Shown here: positions 22,570-31,474 of the stretch, in pieces
Layout of the letters: every line of letters starts with the position of its first letter
How positions within the stretch are numbered: position 1 is the stretch's first letter
Assembly (NCBI GenBank): GCA_045531455.1
Contig: JAZSEA010000119.1
Coordinates: 1 to 64,000 of the forward strand
Direction: 5' to 3'
DNA: 64,000 bases
Origin: CAG-390 sp045531455
GTDB lineage: Bacteria > Bacillota > Clostridia > Oscillospirales > CAG-272
The notes under the pieces: generated by a model
Told to the model about the DNA's origin: nothing
Databases searched by the model: none
The model's input: the letters and a program-made list of their open reading frames with translations, nothing else
Made by a program: the position numbers and the translations under genes

Positions 22570-25343
22570 TAATTGTCACCGCCGCCCGCGCCGCAGCACT
22601 TCTTATACTTCTTGCCGCTTCCGCAGGGGCAGGGATCGTTGGGACCGACCTTTTCGGCGCGTCTCTGTGCGGGAGTCAGAGGTTTTGCGTTCTTCGCGGA
22701 TGCGCCCGCGCGTCCCATCTGCAGATTCTTAAGCTCTGCGGGAGAGATCACGATGACCTCGGGAAGCTTTCTTGTAAGGATCTCGCGGACGGTGCTCTGT
22801 CTGATCTCGTTGATGAGATCGGCGAACATACTCGAGCCGATGATCTTATATTCCTTGAGCGGATCCTTCTGCGCATACGCCTGGAGCATTACGGATTCCT
22901 TGAGCGCGTCCATAGCGTCGATATGATCGAGCCAACGCTCGTCCATATTGTGAAGGAGAACTGCACGCTCGAAGCGGCGCATTCTGTCGACGTCGGAAGC
23001 CTCTCTTTCACGATAGAGTGCGACAGCCTTTTCGGTGATAAGATCGCGCAGCTTCGCCGCAACCGATCCCGCGGGCTCTCCTTCGGCGAAGTCAAGCTCG
23101 CCCTCCTCGCAGCCCCAACCGAGATATCTCGATTCAAGAGCCTCGATATCTATGACGGAATGCTTTGCTCCCTCGAGAGAAACAAGGCAATCTTCCACGG
23201 AATCCTCGACTGTCGAGCCGATCATATGGACGATCCTCTCGGAGATATCACCCTCCTCGATGATCTCGTTTCGGAGGGAATATATCTGCTTGCGCTGCTC
23301 GTTGAGGATATCGTCATACTGCAGGACGTTCTTTCTCGCCTTGAAGTGATTTGCCTCGACATTCTTCTGCGCCTTCTCCATAACGTCGGAGAGGATCTTG
23401 GTGTTCTGCGAAAGATCGCCGTCGGTATCCTTCAGAAGATTTGCCGAAAATGCAGAGAAGCGCTTCATTCTGTCGTCGCCGAAGAGACGCATAATATCGT
23501 CGGTCAGCGAGATATAGAAGGTCGATGCGCCGGGGTCGCCCTGACGACCCGCACGTCCGCGGAGCTGATTATCGATTCTTCTCGACTCGTGTCTCTCAGA
23601 GCCGATGATGCAGAGTCCGCCCGCCTCGATGACAGCCTGACGGTCGGGCTCGATCTGCTCCTTGAATTTTTCAAAATATATCTTAAAGGTATTTCTTGCG
23701 TTCTTGATGTCCTGATTTTCGGTCGGCGCAGAGCCGGTTGCCTCCGCGATAAGCTCGGGACGGATGCCGAGACGAGCCATCTCCGCCTTTGCCATATGCT
23801 CGGGATTACCGCCGAGCATAATGTCGGTACCACGGCCCGCCATATTTGTCGCAAGCGTGATCGCGCCGGGACGTCCCGCAGCCGCGATGATATCAGCCTC
23901 GCGCTCGTGGTTCTTCGCGTTCAGCATATTGAACTTGAAGCCTGCGGCTTTAAGGAACTTTGCGAGATTTTCGGATTTTTCAACCGAGGGAGTACCGATA
24001 AGGATCGGCTGACGCTTTGCATTGCACTCGCCGACGTGCTTTATAATTGCCGCGTACTTCGACTTTTCGTCAACGAAAACGCGGTCGGGATTGTCAACTC
24101 GGATCATCGGCTTATTTGTCGGAACCTCGACAACGTCAAGGCCGTAGATCTGACGGAACTCGTCCTCCTCGGTCTTGGCGGTACCCGTCATACCCGAAAG
24201 CTTCGCGTACATACGGAAATAGTTCTGAATGGTTACGGTTGCGGTAACGCGGCTCTCGCCCTTGATATTTACGCGCTCCTTTGCCTCGATAGCCTGATGG
24301 AGACCGTCCTGATAGCGGCGTCCGTGCATAAGTCTGCCCGTGTGCGGGTCAACGATGATGACCTCGCCGTCCACGATAACGTAATCGACCTCGCGCTTCT
24401 TTACGCCCCAGGCGTGAACCGACTGGTTTACGTTGTGAGAAATGACCGCATTCTCGGGGTCGTTGAGGTTTTCGATGCCGAAATGAGCCTCGACCTTCTT
24501 GATGCCGCGGGGAGTCAGCATTGCGCTTCCTCTCTTCTCGTCAACGATATAGTCGACGTTCTCGTCGTCGATCTCAGCCTTATCGTCCATCTCCTTTAGG
24601 ACCTTTGCCTTCATACGGCGGACAACGGCATCGCACTTCTCATAGATATCCGAGGTCTTGTCGCTGACGCCAGAGATGATAAGGGGCGTACGCGCCTCGT
24701 CGATAAGGATCGAGTCGACCTCGTCGATGATGCAGAAATTATGACCGCGCTGGAGCATTTCCTGCTTGCTTCTTGCAAGATTATCGCGCAGATAGTCAAA
24801 TCCGAATTCGGTATTCGTACCGTAGGTGATGTCGCAGGCATACTGACGGCGCTTTTCTGCCGCAGACATCTGCTTTAGAACAACACCCGTCTTAAGTCCG
24901 AGGAATTCATAGATCCTGCCCATTTCGTTCGCGTCACGGAAAGCGAGGTAGTCGTTTACGGTAACGACGTGAACTCCCTTGCCCGTCAGCGCATTAAGGT
25001 ATGCGGGCATCGTTGCGACGAGGGTCTTACCTTCACCCGTCTTCATCTCGGAAATTCTGCCCTGATGGAGCAGGATTCCGCCGAGGATCTGAACGTAGAA
25101 GGGACGCTTGCCGAGGATCCTGTCAGCGGTCTCACGGACAGCGGCATATGCATCGGGAAGGATATCGTTGAGATTCTCGCCCGCATCAAGGCGCGCGCGA
25201 AGAACTTCGCTCGTCGAGCGGAGCTCCTGCTCGTCCATAGCACGGTACTTTTCAGCCAGTGCCTCTACCATATCGGCAACGGGCTTTATCTTTTTGATCT
25301 CTCTTTTACTGTAATCTCCAAAGAGTAATGTTTCAAGCTTCAT
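22569..25343 (-). CDS. secA: Preprotein translocase ATPase SecA
   Basis: Full-length SecA (924 aa), the motor that pushes preproteins through SecYEG. Motifs in order: MKTGEGKTLVA near residue 100 (Walker A), VHVVTVNDYLA, IIDEVDSILIDEARTPLI near 200 (Walker B), then the preprotein cross-linking region, the second helicase domain (NMAGRGTDI near 500) and QLRGRAGRQGDPG. The C-terminus has the zinc-binding tail NDPCPCGSGKKYKKCCG, which binds SecB or phospholipid in other bacteria. Coupled to the following membrane gene. Confidence 0.97.
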   Translation of the reverse strand: MKLETLLFGDYSKREIKKIKPVADMVEALAEKYRAMDEQELRSTSEVLRARLDAGENLNDILPDAYAAVRETADRILGKRPFYVQILGGILLHQGRISEMKTGEGKTLVATMPAYLNALTGKGVHVVTVNDYLAFRDANEMGRIYEFLGLKTGVVLKQMSAAEKRRQYACDITYGTNTEFGFDYLRDNLARSKQEMLQRGHNFCIIDEVDSILIDEARTPLIISGVSDKTSDIYEKCDAVVRRMKAKVLKEMDDKAEIDDENVDYIVDEKRGSAMLTPRGIKKVEAHFGIENLNDPENAVISHNVNQSVHAWGVKKREVDYVIVDGEVIIVDPHTGRLMHGRRYQDGLHQAIEAKERVNIKGESRVTATVTIQNYFRMYAKLSGMTGTAKTEEDEFRQIYGLDVVEVPTNKPMIRVDNPDRVFVDEKSKYAAIIKHVGECNAKRQPILIGTPSVEKSENLAKFLKAAGFKFNMLNAKNHEREADIIAAAGRPGAITLATNMAGRGTDIMLGGNPEHMAKAEMARLGIRPELIAEATGSAPTENQDIKNARNTFKIYFEKFKEQIEPDRQAVIEAGGLCIIGSERHESRRIDNQLRGRAGRQGDPGASTFYISLTDDIMRLFGDDRMKRFSAFSANLLKDTDGDLSQNTKILSDVMEKAQKNVEANHFKARKNVLQYDDILNEQRKQIYSLRNEIIEEGDISERIVHMIGSTVEDSVEDCLVSLEGAKHSVIDIEALESRYLGWGCEEGELDFAEGEPAGSVAAKLRDLITEKAVALYREREASDVDRMRRFERAVLLHNMDERWLDHIDAMDALKESVMLQAYAQKDPLKEYKIIGSSMFADLINEIRQSTVREILTRKLPEVIVISPAELKNLQMGRAGASAKNAKPLTPAQRRAEKVGPNDPCPCGSGKKYKKCCGAGGGDN

Positions 25344-25378
25344 ATCAAAATCCTTATTTGTGTAAATATATTCAGTTT

Positions 25379-25384
25379 ATTATA
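25379..25384 (-). promoter_or_regulatory. Likely -10 of the secA promoter
   Basis: TATAAT on the minus strand, 36 bp before the secA start; no good -35 box is seen. Confidence 0.45.
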
Positions 25385-25479
25385 CAACATTTTCGGAGAA
25401 AATACCATAGGGAAATGTAAATTTTATTTATTTTATTAAAAGTTACATTCATAAAGTCCAAATTAGCTATTTTTTCGTA

Positions 25480-25508
25480 TTGACAAATTAGCTAATTTGT
25501 GATATACT
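25480..25508 (+). promoter_or_regulatory. Promoter and palindromic operator of the toxin-antitoxin operon
   Basis: TTGACA (25480-25485), 17-bp spacer, TATACT (25503-25508). A perfect palindrome ACAAATTAG/CTAATTTGT (25483-25500) fills the spacer, and a partial copy AAATTAGCTA lies upstream at 25460. This is the expected layout for autorepression by the antitoxin. Confidence 0.8.
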
Positions 25509-25543
25509 AATAGTGACATAACGTTATGAAAGGAGTTGATCAA

Positions 25544-25777
25544 ATGACAACTGCAACCGCAACCGAAATTCAGAATAATTTCGGCAAATTTCTGAAAATG
25601 GTTCAGGAAGGACAGGAAATAGTTATTATGAAGAACGGAACCGAGATAGCGCGTCTTATTTCCAAATCGCAGACTGTATCCTTCCTTTCGGAGAGTCTTC
25701 TCGGCGTTCTTTCATCGGACGTGGACGAAAAAGCAATGAAAGCGGAGAGGATAACACGTTATGAAAATACTGATTGA
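25544..25777 (+). CDS. Phd/YefM-type antitoxin
   Basis: A 77-aa protein beginning MTTATATEIQNNFGKFL and continuing MVQEGQEIVIMKNGTEIARLI, the N-terminal DNA-binding fold of Phd/YefM antitoxins. The C-terminal part (FLSESLLGVLSSDVDEKAMKAER) would wrap the toxin. I place the start at 25544, 8 nt after AAGGAG; an earlier in-frame ATG has no ribosome binding site. The stop overlaps the toxin gene by 17 nt, typical of coupled toxin-antitoxin pairs. Confidence 0.9.
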   Translation: MTTATATEIQNNFGKFLKMVQEGQEIVIMKNGTEIARLISKSQTVSFLSESLLGVLSSDVDEKAMKAERITRYENTD

Positions 25778-26168
25778 CACAAACATCATTCTCGACGTTC
25801 TCTGCAATCGCAAGGATTTGGCCGAGGACTCGCTCAGGGTATTCAAATACTGTGAAACAAATCAGATAACGGGCTATATTTCCGCGCTTTCAATACCCAA
25901 CATCGTCTATATTATGCGCAAAGAGCTGGATAGCGAAAAGATAAAGGAAATTCTTACCGTGCTGACGTCAATATTCACCGTAGTCGATCTGCGCGGGACG
26001 GACCTGATAAAGGCAGCTGACCTCGACTTTTCCGATTACGAGGACGCCCTGCAATCGGTTTGCGCGTCAAGAACCAAGGTGAATTATATCGTTACGAGAA
26101 ATATAAAAGATTTCAAAAGCAGCTCCGTTCCCGCAATCAAGCCCTCCGAACTGCTTGAAAGGATATAG
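25761..26168 (+). CDS. PIN-domain toxin (VapC-like RNase)
   Basis: A 135-aa PIN-domain protein. Acidic residues expected for the metal site are visible: D6 in LIDTNIILDVL, E/D in the DFSDYEDALQ segment near 92-101, and D112-equivalent in VTRNIKDF. PIN toxins cleave tRNA or rRNA when freed from their antitoxin. It overlaps the antitoxin gene and ends 10 nt before mnmA. The presence of a tRNA-modification gene directly downstream may be coincidence or polycistronic. Confidence 0.88.
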   Translation: MKILIDTNIILDVLCNRKDLAEDSLRVFKYCETNQITGYISALSIPNIVYIMRKELDSEKIKEILTVLTSIFTVVDLRGTDLIKAADLDFSDYEDALQSVCASRTKVNYIVTRNIKDFKSSSVPAIKPSELLERI

Positions 26169-26177
26169 GTACTGAAA

Positions 26178-27218
26178 ATGGCAAGGGTTTTACTCGGAAT
26201 GAGCGGAGGCGTTGACAGCTCGACTGCGGCGGCACTTCTTTTGCGCGCGGGACACGATGTCACGGGCGCAACGCTCGTTATGCACGATATACACGAACAC
26301 GACGCAGAAGCGGCGAGGTCGGTTGCGGATACAATCGGCATCCCGCACGTGACCGTCGATATGCGCGAGGGCTTTGAGAAATTCGTCCTCTCGCCCTTTG
26401 TTTCGGAATACGAAAAGGGCAGAACGCCAAACCCCTGTGTGCTCTGCAACGGATATATCAAATTCCCCGCGCTGATCAAAACAGCCGACAGCCTCGGTTG
26501 CGAGTTTATCGCAACGGGTCATTACGCCGCGATCGGTGTCCGTGACGGTCATCCCGTCATCACCGCCGCCACCGACAAAGCAAAGGATCAGAGCTACTTC
26601 CTTTATATGCTCGGAGAGGATATCCTATCGCGTCTTCTCTTTCCACTCTCGGGAATGACGAAGCCCGAGATCCGCGCGATCGCAGAGGAACTCGGCATCC
26701 CCTCGGCATCATCTCCCGACAGTCAGGATATCTGCTTTATCAAGGACGTTTCCTGCTCGGATTTCGTCGCAAGCAGATCGAAAGAGGCACCGAAGCTTGG
26801 TAACTTTATTGACACAGACGGTAAGATCCTCGGCGATCACAAGGGCATCAGCGCGTACACAGTCGGTCAGCGCAAGGGTCTCGGCATTGCATCGACCGCT
26901 CCGCTTTACGTCGGGAACATCGATCCCGAGAGCCGAAATATCACTCTCTGCCGTGAAAACGAGCTCTACAGGACCCGCGTTTACGCCGAAAACTGCCGTT
27001 ATTTTGCGGGTGAATTTCCCGAAGAGCCATTCGAGGCAAGCGTCAGCCTGCGCTACACCAAAAAGCCGGGCAGAGCAACCGTCACCTCTCTCGGAGGCGG
27101 CAGCGTTATGATCGAGTTCGAAACACCGCAAAGAGCCCCCGCCCCCGGTCAGTCCGCAGTCTTCTTCGACGGCGACGAGCTGCTGGGTGGAGGAATTATT
27201 TGCAGGAGCGAAACATAG
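26178..27218 (+). CDS. mnmA: tRNA-specific 2-thiouridylase
   Basis: Adds sulfur to U34 of tRNA-Lys, Glu and Gln. The 346-aa protein has the PP-loop GMSGGVDSSTAA (residues 7-18), the catalytic Cys in GRTPNPCVLCN (C87, with a nearby C90), ATGHYA near 112 and the second catalytic Cys in DSQDICFIKD (C186). The C-terminal beta-barrel is complete. It follows the toxin by 10 nt. A heptamer-ended repeat element begins 21 nt after its stop. Confidence 0.95.
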   Translation: MARVLLGMSGGVDSSTAAALLLRAGHDVTGATLVMHDIHEHDAEAARSVADTIGIPHVTVDMREGFEKFVLSPFVSEYEKGRTPNPCVLCNGYIKFPALIKTADSLGCEFIATGHYAAIGVRDGHPVITAATDKAKDQSYFLYMLGEDILSRLLFPLSGMTKPEIRAIAEELGIPSASSPDSQDICFIKDVSCSDFVASRSKEAPKLGNFIDTDGKILGDHKGISAYTVGQRKGLGIASTAPLYVGNIDPESRNITLCRENELYRTRVYAENCRYFAGEFPEEPFEASVSLRYTKKPGRATVTSLGGGSVMIEFETPQRAPAPGQSAVFFDGDELLGGGIICRSET

Positions 27219-27239
27219 TTTAGAGCATAATGCAGAGAT

Positions 27240-27564
27240 GAATGCAAAATGCAGAATGCAAAATGCAAAATTAAGGAAAATTTCCATCGCTTCGCGAGGA
27301 AATTATCATACCGATAATTTTGTTTCTACGTGATAGCTTATTGTATTTTCTAATCTGAAGTTTGGCAAAAAAATAAATTACAAAATCGAGATGTTTTTGA
27401 AGTTTAATCTTCTTTACATCTCGATTTTTTTTATTTCTTACAGGTTTAAGCCTGACAAATGATTATTAAGACAAAGCAGGATTATTGTAATATACTTTTC
27501 GAGCAACGCTCGAAAAGCTACCTTAATTTTGCATTTTGCATTCTGCATTCTGCATTTTGCATTC
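27240..27564 (+). repeat. Heptamer-ended intergenic element, copy A
   Basis: Left end 27240-27276 and right end 27521-27564 are inverted repeats made of 7-mers of the type TGCAAAA/TGCAGAA, closing on TTAAGG/CCTTAA. Inside are three hairpins: AATTTCC/GGAAATT near 27280-27304, ATCGAGATGT/ACATCTCGAT at 27385-27425, and TTTTCGAGC/GCTCGAAAA near 27497. Copies B (48535), C (56193) and truncated D (50780) share the plan. No gene is seen in it. Confidence 0.85.
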
Positions 27565-27577
27565 TTCACCTTCACCT

Positions 27578-27610
27578 AAAAAAGCCGGGTCATTGCGACC
27601 CGGCTTTTTT
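27578..27610. terminator. Bidirectional terminator
   Basis: AAAAAAGCCGGGTC / GACCCGGCTTTTTT with loop ATTGC, between element A and the converging lipoprotein gene. Confidence 0.9.
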
Positions 27611-27611
27611 A

Positions 27612-28115
27612 TTACTCCTTAGCGGTGAAAGCTTCTCCCTTTACGAGGAAGATCTGTACGTTGTCGTTGTGGTTGATAACGTAGTTGGGAGCATCGGTGA
27701 TCTCGGTTCCGTTGACGGTAACCTTGAAGGATACGGGAACGAAGGAGCCGTCCTTCTGCTCTTCCATAGTTGCCTCGAGCTTATCGGAGCCGTAAGAAAA
27801 GATGCTGAATTCGCCGCTCTTGTCGATCTCGTAGGAAGCACCCTCTCTGCTTGCGCAAAGAGCATCAAGCGCACCCTTAAGGGTTGTGCCGGGATCAACT
27901 CTGAAGATCTCTGCTTCTTTGGTCTTGAGAAGGGGAGTTCTTGTTCCGTCCTTTTCCTCAAGTCCGCTGATGGTGATGATTACGCGGATACCCTCTGTGG
28001 TATCGTTGGGATCCTCTGTCTGGTCCGCGCCGCCTTCCTTATCGCAAGCGAGAAGGCACATAGGGAGCGCGAGGAGAGCAAGAACAAGTGCAATTAATCT
28101 TCTGAATTTTTTCAT
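27612..28115 (-). CDS. DUF4430-like lipoprotein
   Basis: A 167-aa lipoprotein with lipobox LCLLAC (Cys near residue 24) and a Glu/Asp/Thr-rich linker. A single globular domain near 45-160 contains VNGTEITDAPNYVINHNDNVQIFLV. The end resembles the DUF4430/ubiquitin-like fold of transcobalamin-type domains, found in surface proteins that bind small ligands; no ligand can be named. Its own promoter lies at 28151-28179. Confidence 0.75.
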   Translation of the reverse strand: MKKFRRLIALVLALLALPMCLLACDKEGGADQTEDPNDTTEGIRVIITISGLEEKDGTRTPLLKTKEAEIFRVDPGTTLKGALDALCASREGASYEIDKSGEFSIFSYGSDKLEATMEEQKDGSFVPVSFKVTVNGTEITDAPNYVINHNDNVQIFLVKGEAFTAKE

Positions 28116-28150
28116 AGTCTTAGTGTTCCTCCATAAAAGTTGGTATACAT

Positions 28151-28179
28151 ATTATACAACAACCGTTTGAGTTTGTCAA
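28151..28179 (-). promoter_or_regulatory. Promoter of the lipoprotein gene
   Basis: Minus strand TTGACA (28174-28179), 17-bp spacer, TATAAT (28151-28156). Confidence 0.9.
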
Positions 28180-28199
28180 CAGTTTTTGTAAATTTACCT

Positions 28200-30860
28200 T
28201 TACTGTCTGTCAAATTTGGGTAAAGTAAACAACTCGAAAAAGCGTCTTCTCATATTGGCGGGAACGTCGGTTGTATCGGTATCGGGAGCAGTCGTTTCCA
28301 TACCCGCAATGATCTCGGCGACCTTTTTCTGCCACTCGGTCTTGTTGAAGTGAGCCGAGCAGGTCCTGTTGTAGTTAACGGGACCCGAGGTATAACCGGC
28401 GTAATATTCCTTGTTTCCGAGGTTGTAGTAGTAAGGACGGTATTTCGTGCTGAAAGGCATGACGTCGAAGGGCAGCTCGATATAGGCGTACTGCGCGTCA
28501 ACAACGGCAACCTGGATCGGGAACTTTCTGTCGACCTTGATAAGTGCGACCTGCTTGATGTTCTCCGGAGGACACCATTCGCAGGCGATCGCCTTTTCAA
28601 CGTAGTCGTAATCGACCATTACGTGCGTCTCGCAGTATTCCTTTGGCTCGGTACCCTTGACAAACCAGCCCGTCTCGGCGCGGCTTCCTCTAGGGTCGTG
28701 CGAGCAAGCCTCGCTCATAAGGAGGCCCGAATCCTTGCAGAAGGTAGCCTTAACGAGATTGTTCGAGACGTTGAATTCGAGATATTTATCGCCCTCCTGC
28801 ATGTTTGCAATGACCTTATCCTCATGAACCTTGCCCATGACGGCATCCCATACCTTGACGCAGGGGTTTGTTGAAATATTGTCGATATGCTTCGGATACT
28901 CGTATCCGTACCATACTCCGCAGATATAATAGGGGGTATAACCGATGAACCATCTGTCAAAATAGTCACCCGCGGAACCCGTCTTACCTGCAACGTCGAT
29001 TTCGTATTTGCTGTCAAATTCGATAGATGCCGCGGTACCGCCTGTTCTCGGAACGCTCTCGAGAAGCATATTCATTATCGAAGCGGTCTCCTCGCTGATG
29101 GCAACCGTGCCCTCGTATCCGTTCTCGAGGAGGACGTTTCCGCTCGAGTCGGTAACTCTGAGATAGGAGTTAGGCTCGCTGTAGATTCCGCTGTTTACGA
29201 ACATCGAGTAAGCCGCGGTGATCTCGCGGACGGTAACACCGTAGTTGAGCTGTCCGAGCGCGAGAGCCGCAAGTCCGACGTCGGAATAACCCGTGCCGTC
29301 CGAGAACTCGCCGTACTCGATCATACTCTTCATATTGAGGGTATCGTAACAAAAATCAAACGCATTCTTGAGTCCGACCTTTTCGAGCATCTTGACCGCG
29401 ACCGTATTGGTCGAGACCTTGAGCGCATACGCTACGTTGATGAGTCCGCGATAGTTATTGGTCGAGTTCTTTGGCCATCCTTTATCGCCCTGATAGCTGT
29501 GCGGAGTGTCCTCAAGCACGGTCGACCAGGTCAGAAGTCCTTTTTCGAACGCGGGAGCATAGACCGCAAGAGGCTTGATCGCCGATCCGGGAGGACGCTT
29601 TGTGAAGGTTGCAAAGTTCTGGATACGGTTTGCCGTCTTCTCTCCTCTTGCGCCGACAACACCGAGGACGTCGCCCGTATAGGGATCGATCAGGATCGCG
29701 GAGCACTGAGGCTTGGTTCCCGAGCCTGTGTTGGGGAAATTCGATTCGTCGAGGAAGACCGCCTCCATCGTTGCCTGGATCTCGGGATCAACAAGGGTGT
29801 AGATATTGAGACCGCCGTTGTAAACGAGGATCGAAGCCATCTTTTCGGAGTAATCATACTTCTCCATAAGATCCTTGATAACGTCCTCGATCACCATATC
29901 CGCGTACCAGGAGTTTATGCCCGAAAGGTCGTTGTCCTCGTCCTTCTCCTCCTCGCTTCCGGGAAGATTGAGAACGAGCTCCTTCTGGTACGCCTCCTCA
30001 AATTCGCGGTATGTGATAAGACCCTGATCGTACATCTCGTAGAGCACGATATTTCGTCTTTCCGCGTTATATTCGGGATAGATTATCGGATTGAAGCGCG
30101 AGGGGTTCTTCGTGATACACGCAATAGCGGCACACTCGATAAGCGTCAGCTCGGAGACGTCCTTCGAGAAATAATTGTAAGCCGCCGCCTGAACACCGTT
30201 CGATCCGTTGCCGAAGTTTACGATATTGAGGTAGAGCTCGATGATCTCTTCCTTATCCATCTTTGTCTCGAGGTCGAGAGCCCAGAAGATCTCCTGGATC
30301 TTTCGCTGGATGGAATATTCATCGTTGCCCGTTACGTTCTTGATCAGCTGCTGGGTGATCGAGGATCCGCCGAAGCCGTCGCCGCCACCCGTAAAGAAGG
30401 TCAGACCCGCGCCCGCGGTACGCTTCCAGTCAACGCCGCTGTGCGTCATAAAACGCTTGTCCTCGATCGCGATGACGGCGTTTATCATATTGTCGGGGAT
30501 CTTATCGATCGGAACGTACATCTGGTCGACCTCGCCCTGAAGCTGACGGTCAGCCGCAGAATCCATAGGCACCGCCTCACCGACGCGGTTTGCTCGGTCG
30601 GTAAATTCCATACGGTACATATGGGTCGTGGTCGAGGTTGAAACGTCGATACGGAACTGCTCGGCGTCGATCTCGGTCTCAACGTAATTGTTGATGTAGA
30701 CCGAAAAGGCGCAGACGACGATTATGCCCGTAAGCGCGACGATAAGGAGGATGGTCAAAAGGACGTTCGCAAATATCTGAAAGAACTTGCCTACACCTTT
30801 AAGACCGACCTTACCCGCCGTCTTCAGCTCTTCTCCCCAATTTATCTTTTTATTTGGCAT
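28200..30860 (-). CDS. Class A penicillin-binding protein
   Basis: Bifunctional peptidoglycan synthase of 886 aa with a membrane anchor near residues 30-55. The GT51 glycosyltransferase domain shows catalytic E133 in AIEDKRFMTHSGVDW, GGSSITQQLIKN near 165 and NIVNFGNGSNGV. The transpeptidase domain has GSAIKP (SxxK, Ser near 425), STN in LKVSTNTVAVKM near 482 and KTGSAG near 626. The Cys-containing C-terminal tail is longer than the catalytic core needs. No operon partner seen. Confidence 0.95.
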   Translation of the reverse strand: MPNKKINWGEELKTAGKVGLKGVGKFFQIFANVLLTILLIVALTGIIVVCAFSVYINNYVETEIDAEQFRIDVSTSTTTHMYRMEFTDRANRVGEAVPMDSAADRQLQGEVDQMYVPIDKIPDNMINAVIAIEDKRFMTHSGVDWKRTAGAGLTFFTGGGDGFGGSSITQQLIKNVTGNDEYSIQRKIQEIFWALDLETKMDKEEIIELYLNIVNFGNGSNGVQAAAYNYFSKDVSELTLIECAAIACITKNPSRFNPIIYPEYNAERRNIVLYEMYDQGLITYREFEEAYQKELVLNLPGSEEEKDEDNDLSGINSWYADMVIEDVIKDLMEKYDYSEKMASILVYNGGLNIYTLVDPEIQATMEAVFLDESNFPNTGSGTKPQCSAILIDPYTGDVLGVVGARGEKTANRIQNFATFTKRPPGSAIKPLAVYAPAFEKGLLTWSTVLEDTPHSYQGDKGWPKNSTNNYRGLINVAYALKVSTNTVAVKMLEKVGLKNAFDFCYDTLNMKSMIEYGEFSDGTGYSDVGLAALALGQLNYGVTVREITAAYSMFVNSGIYSEPNSYLRVTDSSGNVLLENGYEGTVAISEETASIMNMLLESVPRTGGTAASIEFDSKYEIDVAGKTGSAGDYFDRWFIGYTPYYICGVWYGYEYPKHIDNISTNPCVKVWDAVMGKVHEDKVIANMQEGDKYLEFNVSNNLVKATFCKDSGLLMSEACSHDPRGSRAETGWFVKGTEPKEYCETHVMVDYDYVEKAIACEWCPPENIKQVALIKVDRKFPIQVAVVDAQYAYIELPFDVMPFSTKYRPYYYNLGNKEYYAGYTSGPVNYNRTCSAHFNKTEWQKKVAEIIAGMETTAPDTDTTDVPANMRRRFFELFTLPKFDRQ

Positions 30861-30979
30861 GTTTGTTTTCTCCTAAATATAGCTCTCATACCATATTATC
30901 ATACATTTTTGAATATTTTATGAATATCGGTCGATAATATCTTTAGCGTAAGCGAAAAATATTTGAAAAGGGACGAAAA

Positions 30980-31471
30980 ATGAACAGCAGAAATCTGATA
31001 GTTGCATTCGTCACGGTCTCGATAGCCGCGCTCATAGTATCCTGCTTTGCGGTCATTTCGGTTGCAAGGACCTACTCAGCCGCACTCGCATCCGAGCGCG
31101 AAGCCGAAAGCGTAGCTGTGCGCGAGCAGACCTCTGAGCCTCAGGATGAGGTTACCGAAAAGATTCCCGAAACCGAGGAATCGACCATCGAAGAGACAAG
31201 CACCTCGCCCGAAACATCGATCGAGTCGGATACGACCGAAGCCGAATCCGTCTTCGATTCTGTCACAGAATCCACCGAAAGATCCTCGGATTTTGTCCTC
31301 TCGTTTGCCTCGGACAGGCTTGTTATCCGTGATCCCGAAGGTAACGTGATCTACGAAAGGCTGATCGAGCGATCATATCTTCATCCGAAGGATCTCGAGG
31401 CACTTCTCATCGGGATATCATTCCCCGACAATGAATCGGCTATGAGCGCGGTTTACGACCTTATTTCATAA
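30980..31471 (+). CDS. Small membrane-anchored protein with acidic linker
   Basis: A 163-aa protein with an N-terminal membrane helix (about 8-30), a Glu/Thr/Ser-rich linker (about 40-105) and a small folded end. The end segment (FASDRLVIRDPEGNVIYERL, then LHPKDLEALLIGISF) loosely recalls the C-terminal domain of BofC-type sporulation proteins, but the match is weak. Divergent from the PBP gene and converging on dnaE with a 3-nt gap. AAGGG-type ribosome binding site. Confidence 0.55.
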   Translation: MNSRNLIVAFVTVSIAALIVSCFAVISVARTYSAALASEREAESVAVREQTSEPQDEVTEKIPETEESTIEETSTSPETSIESDTTEAESVFDSVTESTERSSDFVLSFASDRLVIRDPEGNVIYERLIERSYLHPKDLEALLIGISFPDNESAMSAVYDLIS

Positions 31472-31474
31472 TTT

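Noticed and set aside
22530..24599. 689-codon plus-strand frame opposite secA
   Set aside because: Antisense shadow of secA caused by GC-rich third positions; no RBS or domain. The same applies to long frames opposite dnaE, the PBP gene and the topoisomerase gene (43213-45303 minus).
27240..27564. Integron attC site or retron non-coding RNA
   Set aside because: No integrase or reverse transcriptase is present in the window, and the R-box or msr-msd layouts are not visible.
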